Assembly (NCBI GenBank): GCA_963771835.1
Contig: CAVYVA010000002.1
Span: 124,001-188,000, forward strand
Origin: CAVQCJ01 sp963771835
GTDB lineage: Bacteria; Actinomycetota; Actinomycetes; Prado026
Direction of reading: 5' to 3'
Length of the DNA: 64,000 nucleotides
Part shown: in pieces, positions 16,444-23,224 of the stretch
Numbering within the stretch: the first letter of the stretch is position 1
Layout: every line of letters begins with the position of its first letter
Notes under the pieces: model-generated
Told to the model about the DNA's origin: nothing
Database searches by the model: none
The model's input: only the letters and a program-made list of their open reading frames with translations
Translations under genes and position numbers: made by a program

Positions 16444-16469
16444 TCACGGGGGGGCCGCGCGATTGGCGG

Positions 16470-16502
16470 TGCTTGACATCCCAAGCATACGGTGCGTATG
16501 GT
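16470..16502 (+). promoter_or_regulatory. Phasin/PHA-synthase promoter with overlapping inverted repeats
   Basis: TTGACA (16473-16478) and TATGGT (16497-16502) are spaced by 18 bases. TGCTTG-ACATCC-CAAGCA (16470-16487) covers the -35 box, and CATAC-GGTGC-GTATG (16486-16500) runs up to and into the -10 box. A repressor bound here would block transcription. The nearby XRE regulators are the obvious candidates. Confidence 0.6.
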
Positions 16503-16551
16503 GTGCATGTGCAGCGGAGACCCCGTGCACCGTGCAAGCCGAGGAGTTCCC

Positions 16552-16860
16552 ATGACGACCACAACCACCAAGACCACGCCCACCAACGAGATGCCCGAGC
16601 TCGCTCAGAAGATCCGCGAGCAGCTGGTGTCCACCGTGCAGCAGGGACAGCAGATGTCCATCGACGCCGCCCAGACCTGGGTCAAGGCCGTGTCTGTGCT
16701 CCCCGTCCCCGACATGCCCATGGTTCCGGGCGTCCCCGCGCTCCCCGGCGTCGAGGCCGCAACCAAGTACACCTTCGACGTGGCGACCGACCTGCTCAAC
16801 GCGCAGCGCGAGTTCGCGCTTCAGATGGCGAACGTGCTGGCCCCCCACAAGTCGGCCTGA
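16552..16860 (+). CDS. Phasin-like PHA granule protein
   Basis: A protein of 102 residues. A Thr-rich start leads into amphipathic helices (LAQKIREQLVSTVQQGQQMSIDAAQTWVKAVSV). A proline-rich hinge (PVPDMPMVPGVPALPGV) separates these from a second helix (YTFDVATDLLNAQREFALQMANVL). Phasins coat PHA granules and have this helix-hinge-helix form; the position before phaC supports the call. GAGGAG precedes the ATG at 16552. It would be the most strongly expressed gene of the locus if it acts like known phasins. Confidence 0.8.
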   Translation: MTTTTTKTTPTNEMPELAQKIREQLVSTVQQGQQMSIDAAQTWVKAVSVLPVPDMPMVPGVPALPGVEAATKYTFDVATDLLNAQREFALQMANVLAPHKSA

Positions 16861-16896
16861 TCCCAGACCGGCACGACCAGCCATACGAGTACGCAG

Positions 16897-17265
16897 ATGG
16901 CAGCCGCAGACGACGACGCCCGGCGCATGCTGGGCAGCTTCATCCGGGCGCAGCGACAGATGGCCAACCTGTCGCTGCGCCAGCTGTCTGCGATGACCGA
17001 GGTGTCCAACCCCTACCTGAGCCAGGTCGAGCGCGGACTGCACGAGCCTTCCGTGCGCGTGCTCAAGTCGATCGCCGAAGCGCTGAACGTGTCGGCGGAG
17101 ACGTGGCTCGAGCAGGCAGGACTGATCAGCACGGACGAGAGCCAGGACGAGGACGACGCCACCGAGCGCGCGATTCGCGACGACCGGCGGCTGACCCAGG
17201 CGCAACGGCGTGCGCTGCTGAGCGTCTACCACAGCTACATCGAGGCCAATACGGAAGAGTCCTGA
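16897..17265 (+). CDS. XRE-family regulator of PHA genes (first copy)
   Basis: A protein of 122 residues. The helix-turn-helix lies at about 12-66: SFIRAQRQMANLSLRQLSAM, VSNPYLSQVERGLHEPS, LKSIAEALNVSAETWL. The C-terminal part ends AIRDDRRLTQAQRRALLSVYHSYIEA, a segment also present in the second XRE protein at 19893, so the two are paralogues. It lies between the phasin and PHA synthase genes, the usual place of a PHA-responsive repressor. No strong ribosome site is visible before the ATG. Confidence 0.85.
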   Translation: MAAADDDARRMLGSFIRAQRQMANLSLRQLSAMTEVSNPYLSQVERGLHEPSVRVLKSIAEALNVSAETWLEQAGLISTDESQDEDDATERAIRDDRRLTQAQRRALLSVYHSYIEANTEES

Positions 17266-17319
17266 ACCTCCGCGAGGTGCAGCACTGAATTCCGAAATGG
17301 GCCATTGAGGAGTCGCACC

Positions 17320-19038
17320 ATGACGGCACAGGCAACCGAGTCGGCCGGGGGTGCCCTGCTCGACCGCCTGGGCGTCGTGGAGCAGCCGATGGCCGCCGCC
17401 GACCCGGTCTCGTTCCTTCGCTCCCTCCTTGCCGCCGGTGCCGGGCTGGTCAAGAACCCGGCTGCTGCGGTGGCCGCCAACACCCGTCTGGCCATCGGGA
17501 TGGCTGCGGCGCTGCGCGCCACGGCCGAACGCACGATAGGCATCGACGCTCCGGGCCCGCTGTCCCCCGCGGCCGGTGACAAACGGTTCGTCGACGCGGC
17601 CTACACCGACAACCCTGGCTACTTCCTGCTCCAGCAGCAGTACCTGCTGGGCAGCCAGCTCGTGCTGGAGCTGGTGGACGCAGCCGGCCTGAAAGGCAGT
17701 CAGGACATCAAGGCGCGGTTCGCCGCCCAGTTCATCCTCGACACGCTCGCTCCCACGAACACCCTGCCCGGTAACCCTGCGGCGCTGCGCACCGCCTTCG
17801 ACAGCGGCGGCAAGAGCGTGCTGCGCGGCGCGAGAAACATGCTCGGCGACATCCGGCACAACGGTGGATGGCCGGCGCAGGTCGACGCGACAGACTTCGA
17901 GGTGGGTGTCAACATGGCGGCGACGCCGGGCTCCGTCGTCTACCGCAGCGAGCTGATCGAGCTGATCCAGTACGAGCCCCAGGTCAAGCGGGTGCACGCG
18001 GTCCCGCTGCTGTTCTGCCCGCCGTGGATCAACAAGTACTACATCATGGATCTCGCGCCGGGTAAGAGCCTGATCGAGTGGGCGGTCCAGCACGGCCACA
18101 CGTGTTTCGCGATCAGCTACCGCAATCCGGACGAGTCGATGCGCGACCTCGGCTTCGAGGACTACCTGCGTGACGGCCCGCTGGATGCCGTGCGGGTCGT
18201 TCGTGAGATCACCGGCGCTCCGCAGGTGAACACGCTGTCGGTCTGCCTGGGCGGCACGCTGACGGCGATCGGGCTCGCGTACAACGCAGCGGTCGGTGAC
18301 AAGTCGATCAAGTCCGCCACCTTCCTCAACACCCACACGGACTTCAGCGTCCCCGGGACTCTCGGAGTGTTCACCGACGAGGCGACGATCGCCGGCCTCG
18401 AGAAGCAGATGGCCAAGCGTGGCTTCCTCGAGTCGGACAAGATGGCGCACACGTTCGACGCGTTGCGCGCGAACGATCTGGTGTTCGGATACGTGGTGAA
18501 CAACTGGCTCCTCGGGAAGAAGCCGCCGGCGTTCGACCTGCTCGTGTGGAACAAGGACAGCACCCGGATGCCCGCCAAGATGCACTCGGAGTATCTCCGG
18601 TCGTGCTACCTGCGCAACGAGTTCGCCCGCGGAGAGTTCGAGGTCGACGGCTACAAGCTGGACCCCGCGCGGGTCGATGCAGACACCTACGTGCTGTCCG
18701 CCGTCGACGACCACATCGTGCCGTGGGTCTCCGGCTACAAGACCACCCAGCTGCTCGGTGGGAACAGCCGGTTCGTGCTGAGCACCTCCGGTCACATCGC
18801 CGGCATCGTCAACCCGCCCAGCACCAAGGCCAAGCACTGGACCAACGAGGCGCATCCCGCGGACCCGCAGGAGTGGAAGGCCACAGCGCAGCTGCAGGAC
18901 ACCACCTGGTGGGAGGACTGGGCCACGTGGATCGCGAAGCAGGGCGGTCCCAAGGTGGCCCCCCCGCCCCGGCTCGGCAATGCGGACCACCCACCGATCG
19001 AAGCTGCGCCCGGCAGCTACGTACGCACTCGCGCGTGA
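17320..19038 (+). CDS. phaC: Class I polyhydroxyalkanoate synthase
   Basis: A predicted 572-residue enzyme that polymerises (R)-3-hydroxyacyl-CoA into granules. The lipase-like box SVCLGGTL places the nucleophile at Cys309; Asp464 (VDDHIVPW) and His492 (TSGHIAGIVNPP) complete the triad. FCPPWINKYYIMDLAPGKS and HTCFAISYRNPD are hallmark PhaC segments. The N-terminal region of about 190 residues is a normal class I length, and no PhaE or PhaR subunit gene is present. GAGGAG precedes the ATG. The end overlaps the next gene (GTGA). Class I enzymes usually prefer C3-C5 monomers. Confidence 0.95.
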   Translation: MTAQATESAGGALLDRLGVVEQPMAAADPVSFLRSLLAAGAGLVKNPAAAVAANTRLAIGMAAALRATAERTIGIDAPGPLSPAAGDKRFVDAAYTDNPGYFLLQQQYLLGSQLVLELVDAAGLKGSQDIKARFAAQFILDTLAPTNTLPGNPAALRTAFDSGGKSVLRGARNMLGDIRHNGGWPAQVDATDFEVGVNMAATPGSVVYRSELIELIQYEPQVKRVHAVPLLFCPPWINKYYIMDLAPGKSLIEWAVQHGHTCFAISYRNPDESMRDLGFEDYLRDGPLDAVRVVREITGAPQVNTLSVCLGGTLTAIGLAYNAAVGDKSIKSATFLNTHTDFSVPGTLGVFTDEATIAGLEKQMAKRGFLESDKMAHTFDALRANDLVFGYVVNNWLLGKKPPAFDLLVWNKDSTRMPAKMHSEYLRSCYLRNEFARGEFEVDGYKLDPARVDADTYVLSAVDDHIVPWVSGYKTTQLLGGNSRFVLSTSGHIAGIVNPPSTKAKHWTNEAHPADPQEWKATAQLQDTTWWEDWATWIAKQGGPKVAPPPRLGNADHPPIEAAPGSYVRTRA

Positions 19039-19790
19039 CCCGGACCCGACTGCGGGCCCGCGACTCCGCGCTGGTTCGGGTCTGCGGGTACCCGCTGCGC
19101 ATCCTCGTGGAAGGCGACGGGGAACCGTTGCTGCTGCTCAACGGACTGACTCGGCCACTGGAGAGCTGGGGGCCGTTCACGCAGGCGCTGAGCGGCCGCA
19201 CCGTCGTGAGGTTCGACCTGCCGGGCGTCGGCGGCAGCCCTACCCCGCTCCTGCCCGCATCGATACCGATGCTGGCCCGCGTCGTCGCCTCGGTGCTCGA
19301 TGTCGTCGGGCTGGACCGGGCCGATGTGCTGGGTTTCTCCCTCGGGGGTGCTGTCGCGCAACAGCTCGCGGTGCAGTCCCCGGCCAGCGTCCGTCGGTTG
19401 GTGCTGGTGTCGACGTCGTGCGGCGTCGGAGCGAGTCCGGGTAGCACGGGTTCGCTGCGGAGCCTTCGTGCGCCGTCGGGATCGGTCTCCTGGCCCCGGA
19501 CGGACCCCGTAGGAGCGCTGTGGCACTCGCTGGCCATCGCCAGCTGGTCGAGCGTCCCGTTCCTGGGTGCGATCCGAGCGCCCACCCTGGTCGTCTGCGG
19601 GACCTACGACCGAGTGGTGCCTGCGGCGAACAGCGCGTTCCTGGCCCGACGCATCCCCGGCGCCGAGCTGGTCATGCTCCCGGCCGGGCACGACCTGCAG
19701 CGGCGGGGTCCGGCGCACGCGCTGGTCGCTGCCGTGGAGCCGTTCCTGGACGCGAGCCACGGCCCCGGCCCGCAAGCCACGGGCGTCTGA
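19035..19790 (+). CDS. Alpha/beta hydrolase, possible intracellular PHA depolymerase or thioesterase
   Basis: A protein of 251 residues with GTG start overlapping the phaC stop (GTGA), so the two are translated together. The triad is visible: GFSLGGA with Ser102, CGTYDRVV with Asp192, and PAGHDL with His219. LLLLNGLTRPLESWGPF is the oxyanion loop region. The cap domain between Ser and Asp is short. Similar small hydrolases beside PHA synthases are annotated as PHA depolymerases or as 3-hydroxyacyl thioesterases. The coupling supports a role in polymer turnover or chain release, but the substrate is not proven. Confidence 0.75.
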   Translation: MTRTRLRARDSALVRVCGYPLRILVEGDGEPLLLLNGLTRPLESWGPFTQALSGRTVVRFDLPGVGGSPTPLLPASIPMLARVVASVLDVVGLDRADVLGFSLGGAVAQQLAVQSPASVRRLVLVSTSCGVGASPGSTGSLRSLRAPSGSVSWPRTDPVGALWHSLAIASWSSVPFLGAIRAPTLVVCGTYDRVVPAANSAFLARRIPGAELVMLPAGHDLQRRGPAHALVAAVEPFLDASHGPGPQATGV

Positions 19791-19805
19791 TCGGCGTGTT
19801 TCCTG

Positions 19806-19836
19806 TGCAGTATTGGCAAGCGCCTGCAAGACTGCA
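19806..19836. promoter_or_regulatory. Large interrupted palindrome before the second XRE gene
   Basis: Arms TGCAGTATTG and CAAGACTGCA pair over 10 bases with one mismatch around an 11-base centre (GCAAGCGCCTG) that is itself nearly symmetric. It sits in the 102-base gap before the second XRE regulator gene. It is the best operator candidate in the locus and shares TGC-rich half-sites with the phasin promoter. Confidence 0.6.
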
Positions 19837-19892
19837 TCTAGCGGCACTGTCTTGAGCGCCGGTCGCACCGACTGCCAGAGGGGGCTGGTCAC

Positions 19893-20318
19893 GTGGAGCA
19901 CAGACCCCCTGGCCAGATGTACGAGGCGTTCGGCGCCTATGTCCGCAGCCAGCGTGAGCTGGCTCAGCTGAGCCTGCGGCAAGCCGCCGTGCTGGCCCGC
20001 ATCTCCAACCCCTACCTCAGCCAGATCGAGCACGGGATGGCGCTGCCGTCCATCGCCGTCATCGGTGCGCTCGCCGACGCCCTGGAGGTCTCGGCCGACA
20101 CCCTTCTGCTCCGTGCGGCCGGCGTGGCGTCCGACGACACCACGACGCGCTCGGCGACCACCGAGGACGCCATTCGACAGGACCCGAGGCTCGACGACGG
20201 GCAGAAGCGCGCCCTGCTCGCCGTCTTGAGCTCGTACGTCGGAGTCACTCGAGCACCGCGCCGGCGGCGACCGCCGAAGGCCGAAACACGGGACAGAGAG
20301 GTTCGTGCCGATGCCTGA
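19893..20318 (+). CDS. XRE-family regulator of PHA genes (second copy)
   Basis: A protein of 141 residues, paralogous to the regulator at 16897. Its helix-turn-helix reads AFGAYVRSQRELAQLSLRQAA, ISNPYLSQIEHGMALPS, ALADALEVSADTLL. The shared tail AIRQDPRLDDGQKRALLAVLSSYVG is followed by a basic extension (RAPRRRRPPK) missing from the first copy. GTG start. A strong palindrome lies in the gap upstream, suggesting autoregulation. The stop overlaps the SDR start by a few bases. Two related regulators could sense different PHA states. Confidence 0.85.
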   Translation: MEHRPPGQMYEAFGAYVRSQRELAQLSLRQAAVLARISNPYLSQIEHGMALPSIAVIGALADALEVSADTLLLRAAGVASDDTTTRSATTEDAIRQDPRLDDGQKRALLAVLSSYVGVTRAPRRRRPPKAETRDREVRADA

Positions 20319-21219
20319 CCTGCGCTTCGACGGACGAGTGGCCATCATCACCGGCGCCGGCGGTGGTCTCGGCCGCTCGCACGCGCTCGCGCTCGCCCGT
20401 CGAGGCGCCCGCGTGCTGGTGAACGACCTGGGCGGAACGCTGGACGGCAACGGCTCGTCGCGGTCCGCCGCGGAGGAGGTGGTCGACGAGATCACCGCGT
20501 GCGGCGGCACCGCGGTGGCCAACGGCGACAGCGTGGCGACGGCGGAAGGTGGCCGGGCGATCGTGCAGGCCGCGCTCGACGCCTTCGGCCGGGTCGACGT
20601 GCTGGTCAACAACGCAGGCATCCTGCGTGACAAGGCCTTCCACAAGATGGACGGCACCATGATCGACCCGGTGATCGATGTCCACCTCAAAGGCGCGCTC
20701 TACGTCACTCAGCCGGCGTTCCGCCTGATGCGCGAACAGGGCTACGGCCGGATCCTCAACACCAGCTCGGCCTCCGGCCTGTTCGGCAACTTCGGTCAGG
20801 CCAACTACGGTGCGGCCAAGGCAGGCCTGGCCGGTCTGACCCGCGTCCTGGCACTCGAGGGCGCCGGCCACGGCATCAAAGTCAACGCGATCGCACCGAT
20901 CGCCGCGACCAGGATGACCGAGGACGTCCTGGGTGACCTGGCGGCCAAGGTCTCACCGGACTCGGTCAGTCCGTTGGTCGTCTACCTCGCTCATGAGGAT
21001 TGCTCGGTCAACGGGCACGTCTACTCGGTCGCGGGCGGCCGGGTCGCCAGGATCTTCATCGCCGAGACGCACGGAGTCGTCCTCCCTGAGAACACCCCCG
21101 AGGCCATCCGGACACATCTTCCCGACATCGACCGGCTCGATGCCAGCCGCTACCACCAGCCGTCGTCGCTGCACGAAGAGACCACGATCATCGCCAAGGC
21201 ACTCGCAGAGGCGCCCTGA
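20311..21219 (+). CDS. SDR-family (3R)-hydroxyacyl-CoA dehydrogenase-like enzyme
   Basis: A protein of 302 residues. VAIITGAGGGLGRSHALALARRGARVLVNDLGG is the N-terminal motif characteristic of the dehydrogenase unit of peroxisomal multifunctional enzyme 2 and its bacterial relatives. Tyr166 and Lys170 (ANYGAAKAG) and NNAGILRDKAFHKM are present. The longer C-terminal part after the SDR fold also fits that group. It would interconvert 3-ketoacyl-CoA and (R)-3-hydroxyacyl-CoA, so it could feed beta-oxidation intermediates to PhaC or drain polymer-derived monomers. The ATG at 20311 lies inside the end of the XRE gene, with GAGG upstream. Confidence 0.85.
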   Translation: MPDLRFDGRVAIITGAGGGLGRSHALALARRGARVLVNDLGGTLDGNGSSRSAAEEVVDEITACGGTAVANGDSVATAEGGRAIVQAALDAFGRVDVLVNNAGILRDKAFHKMDGTMIDPVIDVHLKGALYVTQPAFRLMREQGYGRILNTSSASGLFGNFGQANYGAAKAGLAGLTRVLALEGAGHGIKVNAIAPIAATRMTEDVLGDLAAKVSPDSVSPLVVYLAHEDCSVNGHVYSVAGGRVARIFIAETHGVVLPENTPEAIRTHLPDIDRLDASRYHQPSSLHEETTIIAKALAEAP

Positions 21220-21220
21220 G

Positions 21221-23179
21221 CTACCCGAACGCGAGCTGGACGTCCGCCACCGACGGCGGGGTGGGGGGCGGGCGCCGGCCCGGGGATGTCGGGATGCCGT
21301 CCGGTCGTGGCGACTCGGTACCGGTCGCCACGACCGCCGGATCGATGCGCATCACGAGGTATCCGGCCACGGCGCCGGCTCCGAAGCCCGGAGTGAATAT
21401 CCGCGCGGGCTCCTTGATGACGCCGTCACGGACGGCGTCATGGATCGCCAACGGGATGCTCGCCGAGGACGCGTTGCCGACCTGTTCGATGTTGAAGTAC
21501 AGGCTCTCGGCAGACAGCCCGGCTTGCATGGCCAGCTGGCTCACCATCGTCTTGTTGGCCTGGTGGGGCACGATGACGTCGATGCTCTCCAGGAGCGACC
21601 CCGCGATCCCGTCCGGGTCGGGGAGCGCCTTGAGCTCGTCGATCATCTGCTCCAGGTAGCGGCCGGCGAGGGCCTTGACCTCCGGTCCGTACACCGTGAT
21701 GTTGTTGTCGAAGTCGGGATTCGGCCAGATGATCGAGTTGACCTCGGTCACCGGGCCGCTGGCGTACGTCTGCATGAACTCGATGTCGGGCGGCTCGCCC
21801 GGTGGAGCGACCCCGACGACGAACGCGGCTGCGCCGTCGCCGAAGATCATGCGGGACGGCCGGACGTTGCCGATCTTGTCCGAGAACTTCTCCACGCACA
21901 CGACCAGTACCGGGCGGCGCACCTCCTGGAGGATCCGCGTCGCGTCGGACATGCCGTACGGCATCCCGGCGCAGGCGGCGACGATGTCGCAGGAGGTGTG
22001 TGTCTGGAAGATCCCGAGCTGGCCGGAGACCCACGTCGCCACCGAGGGGATCATCCGGGTACTCGTGCAGGTGCACACCAGCACCGCTCCGATGTCCTCG
22101 GGCCCTCGGCCGGCGTGCGCGAGCGCGGCCTGGGCGGCCTTCAGCGCGATCTCCTCGAGGCTCTGCGACGTGTAACGGCGCTGCTCGATGCCGGTCTTGT
22201 CCCGGATCTCCTCAGCTGACATCGGTGACCAGTTGTACGCGGCGTTCCGGATCAGGTCGTCGTTCGTGCAGACCACATCGCCGTGGACGACGGCGAGCGC
22301 CTCGATCCGGGGCATCACCGAGAACTGCGTCCGCACGTTCACCGGCGGGTAGGGGCGCACCGGCTGGACGGCCGGTACGGCCACAGGACCGACGGTCGCC
22401 ACCTCGCCCGCCTCGAGGCGTCGCAGGAAGCGCCGGACCTCCTGGTCGCGTGGGTGGAAGACCACGACATGGTCGTCGTCGCGCAGCTGCCCGACCTCGA
22501 CGAGCTCGGCCTGGGACCGGTCCCACGGGTACTGGTTGTGCAGCACCATCGCCCAGCGGTTCAGGGCCTCGAGCTCGGGAACTTCTTGCGCACAGTCGAC
22601 GATGTCGGCGAGCTCGTAGACATCGAAATCGGGGTCGTAGCCGGGCAGCCGGAAGGTGAGGTTGGTCGGGTCGGACAGGATCTCGGCCACGGTCGGCTTG
22701 ATCGTCGGAAGATCGCTGGCATGGTGCTTGCGGTGCCCGAACACGTCGAACAGCACCCGAAAGATGCCGTCCTCCACCTCGCCGTCCCACGTCGGTGGCA
22801 GGCGGTCGTAGGCCTCCTGGACGGCTGCGATCTTGCGGTCGCCGTCCTCCCACGGCGTCAGGACCGGCAGGTAGACGTCGGTCCGGGTCCGCGGCACGTC
22901 GGACCAGCGGGTCGGTCGCTTCTCGTACAGCGTCATCGCGAAGCGGTTGGTCCAGAAGAGGTTGAGCGCGAGGTCGCGCATCAGCTCGTAGCGGCTCGAG
23001 TAGACGCCCTCCTCGACCCGGTGCACGATGTCCGTCCCCGTCGGCGCCTTCACCTCGAAGTCTCGTCTGATGACCGCGTCGAGCTGCTCGAGGCTGTGGA
23101 TGACGGACAGGTCCAGCTCGGGGACGAAGTTGGACGGGAAGACGATCCGGCCGTGACGGTTGACGACGAAGGGCTGCAT
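21221..23179 (-). CDS. KAS III-type ketoacyl synthase with unknown N-terminal domain
   Basis: A protein of 652 residues, about twice the usual KAS III length. Residues about 295-630 are a complete KAS III fold with Cys403 (DIVAACAGMPYG), His539 (VPHQANKT) and Asn569 (QVGNASSAS). Their spacing matches E. coli FabH closely. Residues 1-290 match nothing recognised; they contain aromatic, acidic segments such as RYELMRDLALNLFWTNRFAM and VLFDVFGHRKHHASD. AAGGA precedes the ATG. It lies 45 bases after the carboxylase gene on the same strand. The family condenses an acyl-CoA with malonyl-ACP or malonyl-CoA. The context (carboxylase upstream, PhaB and PhaC opposite, no thiolase) suggests an NphT7-like acetoacetyl-CoA synthase role, by inference. 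Confidence 0.85.
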   Translation of the reverse strand: MQPFVVNRHGRIVFPSNFVPELDLSVIHSLEQLDAVIRRDFEVKAPTGTDIVHRVEEGVYSSRYELMRDLALNLFWTNRFAMTLYEKRPTRWSDVPRTRTDVYLPVLTPWEDGDRKIAAVQEAYDRLPPTWDGEVEDGIFRVLFDVFGHRKHHASDLPTIKPTVAEILSDPTNLTFRLPGYDPDFDVYELADIVDCAQEVPELEALNRWAMVLHNQYPWDRSQAELVEVGQLRDDDHVVVFHPRDQEVRRFLRRLEAGEVATVGPVAVPAVQPVRPYPPVNVRTQFSVMPRIEALAVVHGDVVCTNDDLIRNAAYNWSPMSAEEIRDKTGIEQRRYTSQSLEEIALKAAQAALAHAGRGPEDIGAVLVCTCTSTRMIPSVATWVSGQLGIFQTHTSCDIVAACAGMPYGMSDATRILQEVRRPVLVVCVEKFSDKIGNVRPSRMIFGDGAAAFVVGVAPPGEPPDIEFMQTYASGPVTEVNSIIWPNPDFDNNITVYGPEVKALAGRYLEQMIDELKALPDPDGIAGSLLESIDVIVPHQANKTMVSQLAMQAGLSAESLYFNIEQVGNASSASIPLAIHDAVRDGVIKEPARIFTPGFGAGAVAGYLVMRIDPAVVATGTESPRPDGIPTSPGRRPPPTPPSVADVQLAFG

Positions 23180-23224
23180 TGCGGGTCCTTTGCTCGAGCC
23201 GGCGGACAGGACATGGGGCAGGCG

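Noticed and set aside
16444..18990. An 848-codon minus-strand frame opposite the phasin, XRE and phaC genes
   Set aside because: Its translation is His-, Arg- and Gly-rich without any domain, a typical antisense frame in GC-rich DNA; phaC and its neighbours on the plus strand have full family motifs.
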